30,354 bases of DNA, from assembly GCF_023973825.1 (NCBI RefSeq), contig NW_027122935.1, positions 1-30,354 of the forward strand, in the 5' to 3' direction. Below, one piece after another: positions 1-12,480 of this stretch. The translations under genes were made by a program, and so were the position numbers. The notes beneath the pieces were generated by a model. It saw only the letters and a program-made list of their open reading frames with translations, made no database searches and was not told the DNA's origin. This stretch comes from Plasmodium brasilianum. Lineage: Eukaryota; Apicomplexa; Aconoidasida; Haemosporida; Plasmodiidae. How positions within the stretch are numbered: the first letter of the stretch is position 1; each line of letters starts with the position of its first letter.

Positions 1-9
1 TTCACTTCA

Positions 10-32
10 ATATTCAATTTATATAGAATTTA
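10..32 (-). promoter_or_regulatory. Possible copy of the fam-gene upstream element
   Basis: The sequence aatattcaatttatatagaa closely matches the element found 370-410 bp upstream of two leftward fam-type genes (about 19457-19499 and 29768-29800). If it is the same element, a leftward fam-type gene should begin a few hundred bases beyond the left edge of the window. A chance match is possible in DNA this AT-rich. Confidence 0.25.
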
Positions 33-419
33 ATATATCATTTGTAAGTTTACAGATATAATTAGGTTATCTATATTTATATTTTTTATTTTAAAATAAG
101 AAAAACTTCATAACCACCCCCTTTTTTTTTTTAATATATATGTTATACTGTTTCCGAAAAGTTCATAATATTCAATAAATACATAGACTTTTTGTGAATT
201 TTGAAAAATCAAACCTGCGATATAATAATATATATATATTGTACAAGAGATAAATAATTTTTGCTTGAAATTGCAAATTTTCAAATATTAATATGGAACT
301 TGTAAAAATTATATAACTAACAGCAATAGGTTACTACTTATAAAATTTATTAATGAAGTGTATGAAGCTTCTATGTTTTAATGAATTGCTGTTCTTATAA
401 GGCATTCAGTCTAGCGGTC

Positions 420-830
420 AAACACATGAGAATAAACATATTACAATAATATGTAGTACGAATTTGTCTAAAATTTCCAATAATTTCATTAACATTTACA
501 CTATTATTTTTCATATTTATTTTTTTTTGTTGAACTACACATTATTCCTACGAAAAATAATAATTCTACTCTTCAATCCACATAATCTATTACAACAAAT
601 TATTGTTGTATTGATATCTTACAAATAACTATATTTTTTAATATTATTTAACTTCATTTAAAAAATGATACTGCTATCAATAAAAAAATAAAATAAAATA
701 TTGAGATATTTAGATGAACAAAATGATTAAAGAACTAATCACTGTTCTGAAAATTATTATACATATGTAACTCACAGTACATACTATATAGAACACTATT
801 GTGTAAATAACTCTAATTTATAAAAGTTCA
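420..830 (+). repeat. Diverged duplicated block, copy 1 (STP1 upstream region)
   Basis: Colinear similarity by eye to 24390-24770. Both copies contain a 'tttccaataatttcattaac'-like segment followed by a T-rich run. Both also contain a stretch near 700 or 24632 reading atatt-g-a-atat-tt-gatgaa. The same strand and order are kept. This copy lies about 3.4 kb before the STP1 start; the other lies about 0.5 kb before the STP1 pseudogene. It may be conserved upstream DNA or an old decayed exon. Boundaries are approximate. Confidence 0.5.
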
Positions 831-1964
831 ATAATAATAACTTTTGTAGTTACAAAACAAATTATTGAACAAGTAAATTGAAAGGTGTTTTAAAAAAACA
901 CCAAAAAGAAAAAAGGCTCTAATAACTTTTTTTAAAATAATTACCAGAAATATAATATTTTAAGAGAATTATTCTAACAAAACTATAAAAATTTCATATA
1001 TAAAGATCTTTGTTAATAAGTTTTAAAAAGTTACAAAATATTAATGTACCAATATTTTATGACAAAATATAAGTTATAAGATATAAATATTGAAAATATG
1101 AAGAATTATAGATTTTAAATGCATAACCAATATCCATATTATTGTTTAAGATATACGTTTTTAGGATACACTCTGCTTCTTGTAGGAAACAATCCACATT
1201 ATATATAAATGGAAAATTAATAGACAGGATAAAATAATAATTTGTTAATCGTTACTTTATCTATAGATGTGATGATAAAGAGAATTATCATTATATTGCA
1301 TAAATATTTGTAATAGTAAGAATATATTATCATTTAATGTATAAATAGACATACATAATAATATTTTATTCTTATAATAAAATAATAAGAAGCATAATAA
1401 ATTATAGAACTCTAATTTTAAAAAATCCTTGCTAAATCCATACAATATGATGTTATATAAATTGCCCATAAAACAGTAATATATAATACTTAAGATTAAA
1501 ATGTATTAATTAAAACGTTACTATAATATCATATATTTTACATTAAGATAATGTAAATAAATAAAACTCATTAAATTATGGATAAAATTATATATAAAAA
1601 CACGTGTTTTGTATAATATGATGCGACTATATATTTATATATATAACTAAAAGATTATACTTAAAATCAAAAGATGTTTATCAGAAAATAATTCTTTTAA
1701 TAATATTTTTCATTTATATTTTTTTTAATGCTGTATTCACTATTATAATATATATATTATGAAAACTTTTTTTATGAAATAATATAAATTATAAATTTAA
1801 ATTGTTAAAGGCTTTTAATAATATCATACATGTCAGCTAGGGTACTCGGTAATTATATATATTAAATAAGAAAAAATTATAATATATTGATTAAATTCAC
1901 TTAATAAACTTAAATTGGATTAATCATATATATACATCCAGTTACTTCCTGCTCTACGTCATTA

Positions 1965-1987
1965 ATATATATATATATATATATATG
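1965..1987. repeat. TA dinucleotide microsatellite
   Basis: An uninterrupted alternating AT tract of about 23 bases. Similar shorter tracts occur near 228, 15200, 19990 and 25137. These are typical of Plasmodium intergenic DNA and likely vary in length. Confidence 0.85.
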
Positions 1988-4200
1988 TAATGGAATTCCA
2001 ATAGCCTATTTGATATGAAAAATTTAATTTTTCCATATATCTTATTTAATATTAAAAAATGCTTTACAAATATATAAATAAATAAAACAATCGTAGTGGT
2101 ATAACAAAATATTCAATAATTCATATAAATATATATTATTTTAATTTTTCACTAATCTAAATTAATTATGACGCACAAAATGTATGATTATATGATATAA
2201 TCAATAATATATTTAAAAAAATATATTTAAAAATATATTAAAAAAAATATATTTTAATATACTTATAAAAGAGTAAAACAAACAAAAAAAAAAGAAAAAT
2301 ATTGTTGTATACTTTTGTAAACAACTATTAGGCACTTCTTTCAGCATATTTTCTTACATTTTAATAAGCTATATTTTCTTTTATGTTTCTATATATCACC
2401 ACAATTTATATTTATTTTATGTATTATTTTTATCAGATTTATAATGTATTCAAATAAAATAATTTAAATATACCATTCTAAAAAATGATAAATTTTATTT
2501 ATATATATTCCCATGTATATCGTTATAAATCAATATATTTAAAAAAAAAATGGGAGAGACTATAAGGGATTAAAATAAAAAGAAAGAATAAATCAAACAA
2601 TTTTCATAAATATAAGTTCAAAAAATAAAAAAAATTAAACCATTAATTCTTTAAATAAAGAATTTTTTAATCATAAATATAAAATCTGAATTTTTTATCT
2701 TATGTAATTATTTACAAAAATTTATATTAAAATATATATATTTTTTGTTGTTCGTTTATTTTCCACACCATTATTTATCGTTATATTTTTATTTCAAATG
2801 AAACATTATAAAATGTAATAGTTTATTTATATTATGATAGAATAATCAATGAATTTCGTGTTATGTTTAAATTGTTCTGTAATTTTATTTACCAACTAAT
2901 TTTTTTAAACGCATTATGATTTAACATATTATATTATTTATTTTACCTGCCAAATAAACATTTTTATATAGTGTTAAAAATATATTTTCATATATCTCTC
3001 AAATGAAGAATAAAAACTAAAACTAAAAAGCATTATTTTAATATGCATATTAAAATATACCTATGAATATTTACAAAAAAATAATCGTGAAATATCACTG
3101 TACGTTTATCAAATAATGTAAGTTATTATTCTATTTACACGGAATTATATTATTATTACTCATTAAAAGGTTATCATTTGTTTTACCTTTTTTAATTATA
3201 TGATTTAATTAGTTGCGCTATAGAGTGTACTAATAATTTTTCATATTATGTATAAGTATTCAAAATAATTTTAATTATTTAATATAACTAATGCATTTTA
3301 TTAATTAAAATTTAGATAATATTAAATAATTTATATCCAAAAGTGACAACAGGCATATCGAGAAGTATCTATGTATATAATGAAGTATATTTTTAAAACT
3401 ACCTTATAGCATAACCTATATACCATAAATCATTTATTTTTAGGTGTCTCATATGTACATAATATGAAATGTTATATGTATATTATAATAATGTATACTT
3501 TTCACAACTATAGAAACAATGTGATTTAATTTATATATTTTTAATTCTCAAATCCAAATATAATGTAGAAAATATAAAAAAATATTAACATAATAATTAT
3601 AGCACCATAATATTTTATACAAAACTTAAGTATAAAATTAACACAATAAAAAGAAAACGATCAGTACGAACAATTATTTGTACTATAAATAATATATTTT
3701 CGGAAATATAGAATAAAAAGTGTAATTTATATTAATAAATGTAATAAAATTTATATATACATATATCTGTGTTAATAAAAAATAAATTAAAACTTCATTA
3801 CGTATATTAATAACATTTTTATACAGTAAATATTTTGTTAATGATATTACTTGTACGTAATTTTATTTAGGTGGCTATTTAACGTTTTCTCAATACAAGA
3901 ATTATGAAGTTTTTTTATAAGAATATATACTTAACTGTGATTTAATATAATAATATTACTAGAATATATCAACAGTTGTGATATATATAAGGTAAAAAAA
4001 AAAAAAAATCCATAAAATAAATATTAATGTATTCAACTACATTATACTTCTCGTATGAATTACTATGAATTGATCATTTAAGAGTTTCTTTTAATTAATA
4101 TATATAAGTTTTAAAAATACTAAATTGATAAAAGATATAAATTTGTATTTCTCTTTTATATTTTTATTTACAACAAACTACAGTATAATATAGAATCATT

Positions 4201-6760
4201 ATGGACAATTGTATAACATCGGTAATATTTACTGCTTTTTAATATGATTAAATTTTTGCATATATTATTTATTTATGATAAAAAAAAATGATAGTACAAT
4301 TACGATATAAATTAATCCTTAAATAATTTTTAATAATTCTTTTAAATTTAGTATTCGACTTTCCACGGTTTGACGGTATGGAGTTACGTTGTAAAACCCA
4401 CATTTAAAGCTATTCAAGACTATATACAAAATAAAACTTCTACCTTAAAAAATGAGAAAAATAAACAAACATTTAGGCAAGAATGCTTAGGATTGGCTGA
4501 TTACCTAATTAATAAAAAGGTTGCACCAAGATATGAGAATCAAACAATGTGGGAACTAGCATTAAAGCATTGGTTGAAACGTTACTATAATAATCTAACT
4601 AATCATCATGGAGGATGTCCTATGATTTTAGAGAAAAAAGATAAAGAAATTTTACAATTAAAATATCAAGAAGAAGATTTCTGTGATAAAAGAAGGACAG
4701 ATCTGAATCAAATAAAAGCGTTAAAAAAAAATTACCCAAGTAATTGTACTAATGAATATTTAATGAAATGTAGAGAATATAAGGAATGGCTTGAGGATAG
4801 GAAGTTTTACTTTGAAAAAAATAAAAATCTCTTTAAACATTGTTATAAAACAAAAAAAAAATCCACATGTAACATAATGGATGAAGAAACTTTTAAAGAA
4901 TCTCCTGAATGCTCATCCTCCTACATAGATAAAAATTGTAATTTTGTATCTGAGAAAAAGGTTAGCGATACACAAATGGAAGCTCCAGTTAAAGATCAAG
5001 ATTTATCAACACCTCATGCAGAAAACGAAGGCACACATGCTCCAGATGAAACTGATAATGAGACTAAACAGCAGATTTATCATGATTCACAAACTCAACT
5101 TCAAGAATCGTCGTCATTCGAGCTTTTAGATGAGCAACGTGTAGCTGAAGAAATTCCAGGCCCATCATCTGCACAAGAAGAAACGTCAATACCTAATACA
5201 GGAACTAAAAATAAATATCAAGTAACACAAGTAGATCCTGCATTACCAAAAATAGTTCCCGAAAGCGAAGAATCTCCTCCTGATAATGCTCCGTCATCTC
5301 CTACCTTATCAGTTCTTCCATCAAGATTTCCTCTTAGTTCTAAACTCTCTAAAATTCCAGGTACAAAGAATTTTACATAAAATACTTTTGATATAACTGC
5401 TAAAAGTAATACACATTTTTAAAATGTTCTTATAGGTTCAGCAGAAAACATGAGTAACACAAATATATCGTCAATTTTAATAAACTCAATAGTTATTATT
5501 TTATTATGCCTGTTTATTAAAGTAAAATAAAAATTAAAATTTTAAAATAATATAAAAATTTTATTACTGTAATAATTTATTATATAAGAAATTTTTTTTT
5601 TATAGTACGCTTTAATAGGAATGATTAAAAAAAAAAAAAAAATAAAACGAAGGCACGTGAAATTCTTGAGATTACTATTACCTTCATTTTCTAAAAACAA
5701 AAGTAAGTTTTTAACAGATGATCATTTAGAACACCCAATATATGATGAAAAAGAAATCGTAAAAAAAATTAAAATAAATGAATTTAAAAAAAATATAAAC
5801 TTGCCAAATCGAAAAAAAGACAGATCCAAAACCATAATAGAAGTACATATGGAAGTACTCGAAGTATGCAGAAATGAAGAATGGGAAAACAACAAAGAAG
5901 AATTCTTAAAAATATGCATAGATGAGTTCACAAAAAAGGAATATAATGCCTATCCTAATTTAAAAAATGATAATTTAATAACAGAAAATATTAAAAGTAG
6001 CAATGATATTACAAAACAAAATATTCTATGGAATAAATGGATAGAAAGGCATAGATATATTTCTGAAAAATTGAAAAAACAGGATTGGTTTAATAATTTA
6101 AAAAATGAATGGAAAAAAGAACTAGCTTATATGCAAGAAATGGTAAAATTAAAAATAAAATCTTCTAATGAAAATCACAAAGTTCTATTTTTAGAAAGAG
6201 AAAAAGATATATGGAAACAATGGATATCAAAAAAGGGTACTATTATAGAGCAATATTTGGAACATGAATGCTTCAATGAATCCTCAGAGGATTTTCACAA
6301 TATATCAGATGAATATCTAAATGAAGATACTAAAAATTATGTATCATTAATGAATATAGAAGAATTCCAAATCAAGGAAAATTATGAAGAATTCTATAAA
6401 TATGCAAAACGAAAATTAGTAAGAAAGCTATGTATTCTAGTTTTTATGACGATATTAGAAGAATGTAAAAAGGAGGTGAACTTTCAAAATAAGAAATCAT
6501 ATTTCGATAGTTCCTTAAATGAACTGAAAAAAAGATTAAGTTCAGATAAAATGCCAGAAATTACAGAAAATATAATTGAATATAACAGCAATGATTTAGG
6601 ATATATACAAAATAAAGAAATCCATGCTCATATAGGAAATGATAGTTTCAGGAATGAGATAGAAAACTTGATAAGAGAAGATAACGTATATAGAAATTCT
6701 GTAGTTAACTATGGGGCACTAGACAAATCTGATGAAATAGAAGAAAAACAGATATTATAA
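4201..6760 (+). CDS. STP1: STP1 protein (SURFIN-related subtelomeric transmembrane protein), four exons
   Basis: Exons 4201-4221, 4352-5360, 5436-5521 and 5606-6760 join in frame through GT-AG introns of 130, 75 and 84 bases, giving 756 residues. Exon 1 encodes only seven residues (MDNCITS), and the frame runs back from the long exon to its acceptor at 4351. The outer region (about 1-205) has ten Cys, at 4, 52, 96, 118, 139, 147, 171, 180, 194 and 203. Residues about 209-343 are acidic, Pro/Ser/Glu-rich low complexity. Exon 3 supplies one TM helix (about 354-371). Exon 4 opens with a Lys-rich stop-transfer run and has Trp at 465, 514, 517, 533, 541, 575 and 578, resembling the Trp-rich cytoplasmic part of SURFINs. 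There is no signal peptide, as usual for STP1 and SURFIN. The family is thought to be exported or surface-associated in infected red cells; its molecular role is unknown. No frameshift or internal stop is seen. Exons 2-4 are firm; exon 1 is a good inference. Confidence 0.88.
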
Positions 6761-6761
6761 A

Positions 6762-6815
6762 TTTATAGGTATACATCCAAAATACATCTAGATGATATAT
6801 AAGAAAAAAGTCTGT
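6762..6815 (+). repeat. STP1 3' flank, shared with the STP1 pseudogene
   Basis: The sequence just past the stop reads ataggtatacatccaaaata, then gatgatat and a run ending in aaaa. The STP1 pseudogene tail at 26434-26480 has the same order (ataggtatgcatccaaaata, then gatgatat). This shows that the duplication included the 3' UTR. Confidence 0.7.
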
Positions 6816-9640
6816 TAATGAAATATATTATTTAAATTTTGTAATGTCTCTAAAAAATAAAGAAAATGAATATAAAGTAATAAGTAATAAAAAGAAATAA
6901 AAAATCATTAAATATGAAGTTTGAAATTGAAGCACTTCAAATATATTACAATTATATATACGTTCTTTATTTCTGTAATATTATCCATTAAAACAATATA
7001 TTAATACTTGCTTCAATAAAAGTACTAAGATATTAATATACCTATACAAAAATGCAGTTAATATTAATATTTTCCGAAAATGTTAAACTTGGAAAAAATT
7101 ATAATTTGGAATAAGGAAACAAAACAAAATAAATAAATTGTAACACTATTCTTGAATTAATACAATATAATTACAAAAATTTCTGTAATTCTATTTTATC
7201 CTATTACTTCATAATATGTAGTTATTTTCCCATTTAGAAATATATTTATTTGTATCTTTTTTACATTCCCATAGTTCGACCGTTTTATGTTTTAATTTAT
7301 ATAAAGATTTTGTTCATAAAAAAAAAAAAGGAAAAAAACTACTTATGAAAACATAATGATAATTTACGGAAAATTTATATTATAAGTTACATTATAGAAA
7401 AATGTATGCTATGTACTTAATGAAAACATCTTAATCTGATATGAGTTAATTGATGTTTGCATATTAATAGCGTTCATTTATTGTATATCTTTAAACATTT
7501 ATCTATTAGATATATTTGTGTTCTTTTAAATTATTTATTTTTCTCCAAATTAAAAAATTATATTTAAAAATTTTATTTCTTAATGACGAAATTCATTTTA
7601 TCCATAATATATATGGCATAATAAACGAAACACATTCACATATATATTGATAAAAAGAATGTTTTTCCATTCATAGGAAAATAGGAAAAAGATAGCATAA
7701 ATCATTTTGCTTTATATTTTACTACAACTGTGGGAGCCATTCTCAATTAGGAGGTGTTATATAATAATATTTCTAAAGGATTGTATTATTTATTGTATTA
7801 CTTATAAATTGCTAAAATGTAAAATAATTATTATTAATGACTTATAAAATATCATTAAAAATAACAACTTTATAGTAAATCATGGAAATGATATATCAAA
7901 TCCATTTTGCAATATTATTATTCATTTGCCATGCTATGCTATGTTATATAAATATATTTTATGATATTATCATTTTCTGTCCTCACTACAACATGATATT
8001 AATTAATTTTTAACTAAATACTCACTTTCACATTTAATAAGTTAATTTTTCCTTTTAAAATATAAATCCCTTTTTACCTTCTTGTGCATATTTCAACAAC
8101 CATAAAAAGTTTGGTACCCATATTTTTTATAATATTTTACTTCCTATTAGAAAATTTTTTTTTTTAAATATTTTTTAAAAATATTCTAAAAATATTAATT
8201 AAAATTATATAATATTACAATTCTTACAATATATTAATAAATAAAAAAAGATTTTATTATAAAATTTTATTAATATAACAAATAATATTTTTGTTATTAA
8301 AGTATAATAGTAAAAAATTATACAAGCAAATTGTTATTCCGTTTTCTTTAGAATTATTAAAATTCATACCAAACAAAGAGATATATAATAATTTTTTCTT
8401 AGGATATTTCATTATATTTATTCTTATCTTTTAATATCAGAAATATTTAATCAGTAAAAAAATAAAATAATAAAAATATGTAAATAATTTGTCTATTAAT
8501 TAAACAAATTGTGTCAAAAATAATGGCAAACATCATAATTTATTTTACAGAACTTCGTTTATTAATAAAAAAAAATTGGACAAAAAATATAAAATATGAA
8601 GCAAAAAATAAAATAAAAAAATGAAACAATAATTAGCAAAGTTTAAAAAATTAAGATATAAAGTAAAAAGAGAATAAAAATAAAAAACTAAGAAGAATAT
8701 ATATACTACATAAAATAAATTCAGAAAATAATAGAACGATTAGAAAAATAAAAAACAAAATTAAAAAAACTCCTAAAATAATGTAATTAAATTTTTGAAA
8801 AAAAGTGTAAAAAAACCTAAGGAAAATATAATCCATTTTAAATGTTAAAAAGTTTTTTTTTAATTCCTTATTATTATTCTCTGTATAATTGTCAATTATG
8901 TTTAAACATAATTTAAGTATAAATTCAATATTGTAATTTTTATTTTTTTGTATTTTTTTCTAATTTAATTTTTATCTTCATTTATAAATTATTATATTTA
9001 TTATATTCACATAATTACGCAGAATAATATTTTCATAAAAAAAAAAAATTATAATAACAAGAATGTTAATAAAGAGGTAAGGTATTTATTAATAAAACAT
9101 ATATGGATAATATTGATGATATACTTATATGTTAAAAAGTAACGAATTGAATTACTTATTATAACGCTTGAAATTTTATCTTTCTATCTATATCTATATA
9201 TAAATATATATATACATATACATGTTTAGTTTAAGTTTTACAATAATCCTATATTTTATTATTATTTAGATTTTAAAATTAAATATTTAAAAAAACAATA
9301 ATAAAAAAAATAATTAATTATTATTAAAATAATGTAATTTGACACAGGTAAATAAATAAATATTTAATTGCATTTAAGTAAATATAGGTGTTTCTCTATA
9401 GAATTGCTTTAACCTTATTATAAAAATTATAATACTTAATTTTTTGGATCCATATTTTTTTCATTGAAAAATTTTTATTTTATTATTTTTTTTTAAATAG
9501 TAATTTAAATACTTTTTGTAAACCATTTTCTCATGTTCCGCGTTATTTTTATACTTATTATTTTAGAGTTCATGCTTTTGTAATTTAATATATTATATTG
9601 AAAAATAAATAATATAAAATAAAACTATAAAATATTTAAG
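6816..9640. other. AT-rich intergenic region
   Basis: I see no supported gene. A hydrophobic open frame on the minus strand (8651-8836) is almost wholly Phe/Leu/Ile/Tyr, has no upstream exon, and is probably an AT-composition artefact. A short, less AT-rich patch near 7725-7760 is not part of any open frame I can recognise. The right end must hold the promoter of the tryptophan-rich antigen gene. Confidence 0.6.
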
Positions 9641-10631
9641 ATGAAATCAATACTCTTTTTTGTATCAGCTTCCGCTGTTATATTTAAATTATCTTCTACC
9701 TCTGAAAGTGTTAATGGTTGCTTTAGTGGGGTAATATAAAATATTTCAAATAAATATATTTAAATTTTAGTTAATTCTATTTAAAAATTATGTTAATATA
9801 AAAAACATATATTCTTTTTTATATTTTATTTAGATATGTAGTGGAAAAACAAAACCTGCACTTTGTAAATCTTATACTACTTCTGAAGATATGCCAATAG
9901 CATATTTAAGACAAACAATAGAGAAAAACATTCTATCAGAAGAATCACGTAAAACATTTGATTGGGAATTATGGTTGAGGAAACAGGAAAAAGAAATGAT
10001 AGAAGATTTTGAAAAGGAACATGCTGCTTTGTTAAAAAACAAAAATGAAGCATTTAATAATTTTTTGAACAGATTAGAGGAAAAATGGTCGCATTATAAT
10101 CCCAGAATGCACGAAGAATATCAGTCAGATCTTTATGATGTATGTTCTAACTGGAGTGACGATGAATGGATAGAGTGGTTCAGAACACGTGGATTAGATT
10201 ATATAATATCAGATTTTGAAAGTTGGTTCAACGAAAATATAAATGTGTCCGCCTACAATAAAATTATGACATCCAAATTGACTAACTGGAGTAAAAGGAA
10301 GAAATGTGAATGGAATTCAGATCCAAATAGATATTACGAAGCGCTTTATTGGATACGTTGGAATGAAAAAGCATTATATGAAGATCCAGATATTAATATA
10401 AAAGTTTCAGCCTATTTATATTGGGTAAAAAGAAAAAAAAATGAAAAGAAACAGTGGGACCGTTTAATTAAGCGTTTTAAAAAAAAATATGTAGATTATA
10501 AAAACTCAGCGTTGACACAGTGGTGCAAAAAAACTACGGGGGCTTATAATAATTGGTTAACATCCTTTTATATAAATTGGATAGAAAATAAATACTGGAA
10601 TTGGTGGATTATAGAAAAAAAGATGAAATAG
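9641..10631 (+). CDS. Tryptophan-rich antigen (TRAg family), two exons
   Basis: Exon 1 (9641-9730) and exon 2 (9834-10631) join in phase 0 across a 103-base GT-AG intron, giving 295 residues. Exon 1 encodes a hydrophobic N-terminus (residues 1-18, signal or anchor). After the intron come two Cys (32, 41), then from residue 74 to 288 a charged helical region with 19 Trp spaced every few residues, ending in YWNWW and a basic tail. The two-exon layout, hydrophobic exon 1 and C-terminal Trp-rich domain match the Plasmodium tryptophan-rich antigen family (TryThrA C-terminal domain). Some P. vivax members bind red cells; others are merozoite or infected-cell proteins. The role of this one is unknown. 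The start is the exon 1 ATG at 9641, preceded by AT-rich leader. No lesion is seen. Confidence 0.9.
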
Positions 10632-12127
10632 ACTTGTGAATAAAAATAATAAATATTATATAAAAATGAACGGAATGTAATTACAAAATTTTCTTCTATT
10701 TAATTTACAAGGTAGATATTTTATCATGCACAAATGAAAGCTAGGAGACAGACAAATATGCATAATGGAAAATATATAAAATAGAGATTTATAAGTTAAC
10801 TATTTTTCATTATAGGGTCATGTTAAGTGAATATCTTATATTTTTCTTAAAGGAAGAAGATGGCTATTCTAAAAAAAAAAAAAGTAGAATAAAAATAAAG
10901 CTGGATCACTGAAAACAAAAATTGAAAAGAGTAGTGTTTACATTTGAAAAATCACATTAACTCAAAACATAGAATACTTATATAATGGTAAATGTAATTT
11001 TAGAAACCTAAATAAAAAATCACTATTTATTTTTAAATTTATTAGCATTTATTGTATTTGTGTTTAAATAGTGTTTACTTTTTTACATTTTTTTTTTGTT
11101 ATTGAATTTATTTAGTATATGTAAAATATAATATTTTAAAAAAGTACTTTTGTTTTTTTCTTGTAAGTCATAAAAATAATTTAATATTTATAATCATATA
11201 TACCATTATGTGTTTTTATTACACAGATAATTCATAGTTATTACTATATTTATTTCCATATATCATAATCATACTTCTATAATTAGTATATCTCATATAA
11301 TTAAACACTTTTCTTTATATTTAAATTTATTAGTGAGAATATAAACATTTCATTCTACAGTTAATATTAAAAAAAATGAGTATATAAATCCACATTTGAA
11401 TAAATTTTTTTATTTCATTAATATTAAAAAAAAATTGAATAAAAAAAAAGCGTACTTTGCACTATATAACATGAGCTTTGTTTAATTTGTAAAAGTATAT
11501 ATATAAATTACCCTCAATTTATTGACTTAAAGGTTATTATATTTTTATTAGATAAATAAGATTTAATAATCATTTTTAATCATAATGTGCAACATTATGA
11601 CATTTAATAATATTATTCAAAATTATATGTATGAAGTTTTTGTATTATTTTATATAACATAAATTGAAAGAATTACACTTTATATATTTAACTATTATTA
11701 TAAAGGATTAAAATATTTAAATACTTTCTAGTACATTTTTATATTTATTTTATTTATTATACTTCTGGAAGATGGTTTTCAATTAAATATATTTTTTTTT
11801 TTCTACAGTCGCAGAGTTAATATATTATCTAAAATTTTATTATTTCCTTTTTTCTTCATTTCTTCTAATAAAGTATCCCTTTAAAAATATATTTCATTGT
11901 ATTACCTCTTTACATACAAATATATATCCTTTTTTTTGTTTAATTTTTAATAACAAAAAACAAAAGTTACTAATTTTCCCTTTTTTTTGGCATTATCAAC
12001 ATATATTGTAACTCAATATTCCATATTAACGAAAAATTAAAAATTATATAATTTAACATATATAGAAATATGTTCGTAGACAAAACATACATATCTTAAA
12101 TTCACTTATATACATGTCAAATATTAA
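10632..12127. other. AT-rich intergenic region after the TRAg gene
   Basis: This contains the presumed 3' UTR of the tryptophan-rich antigen. A slightly less AT-rich patch at about 10725-10925 has stops in all frames and no family features. I see no gene. Confidence 0.6.
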
Positions 12128-12480
12128 GAATATAATACGTGAGATAGATGATATTCTATGAGAATGGACTACAATGATAACGTTTATATATTCTTATTGA
12201 AAAATTGACTGATAACTTGAAAACTATTCATAAAAAAGCAAAACAATGGAAAAATTAGTAGATAATTTACAAAAATCCTATCTACATTAATATTTCGAGA
12301 CTACAAAAAGAAGTAAAAATGGATAAACTCTTTTATTTAATTAATAGAAGTATTCCTTTGTTAAGAAAAGGAAAAATAATAAACAATGGAATTTATAGCT
12401 AAATGAATAAGAAGCTTTGAATTAGAAAAAACATAAAGGTAAATCAAACAAGTGTTATATCTAAAAATAAATATTAAAAC
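12128..12480 (+). pseudogene. Decayed Trp-rich coding remnant, probably TRAg-like
   Basis: This patch is less AT-rich than its surroundings and reads as lysine-rich coding sequence broken by many stops. In one frame, stops sit where a Trp-rich protein would have Trp. The stretch near 12385-12430 reads QWNL-stop-LNE-stop-EALN-stop-KKHK, the 3-4 residue Trp spacing of TRAg domains. Codons TAA, TAG and TGA could each come from TGG by G-to-A change. It lies 1.5 kb downstream of an intact TRAg gene on the same strand. I see no first exon. An STP1/SURFIN-type Trp-rich domain is an alternative parent. Boundaries are approximate. Confidence 0.4.

Larger units (their letters stand above)
1..4200. other. 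AT-rich intergenic region with no convincing gene
   Basis: This stretch is dominated by A/T homopolymers and TA runs, with stops in every frame at short intervals. The only open frame of note (1257-1469, minus) encodes a low-complexity Leu/Ile/Phe/Tyr/Asn string with no family features and looks like chance. Positions 420-830 are related to 24390-24770 and are listed separately. The right part must contain the STP1 promoter and 5' UTR, but I cannot place a start site. Confidence 0.7.

Noticed and set aside
395..430. Less AT-rich string near 400-420 resembling part of a tRNA (tctagcggtcaa)
   Set aside because: No cloverleaf could be drawn: no matching acceptor stem or T-arm. Likely a chance match.
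1257..1469. 70-codon open frame, minus strand
   Set aside because: Low-complexity hydrophobic and Asn/Tyr string from AT-rich DNA. No exon partner, no PEXEL-like motif, no family features.
4944..5931. Open frames 4944-5129 (plus) and 5722-5931 (minus)
   Set aside because: Shadows in other frames of STP1 exons 2 and 4.
8651..8836. 61-codon hydrophobic open frame, minus strand
   Set aside because: Nearly all Phe/Leu/Ile, as A-rich DNA gives on the opposite strand. No upstream exon or basic tail. A lost TM exon cannot be excluded but is unsupported.
10725..10925. Possible third exon of the TRAg gene after an AG at about 10815
   Set aside because: The main frame ends in a proper stop after a complete Trp-rich domain, and the downstream patch has stops in all frames.
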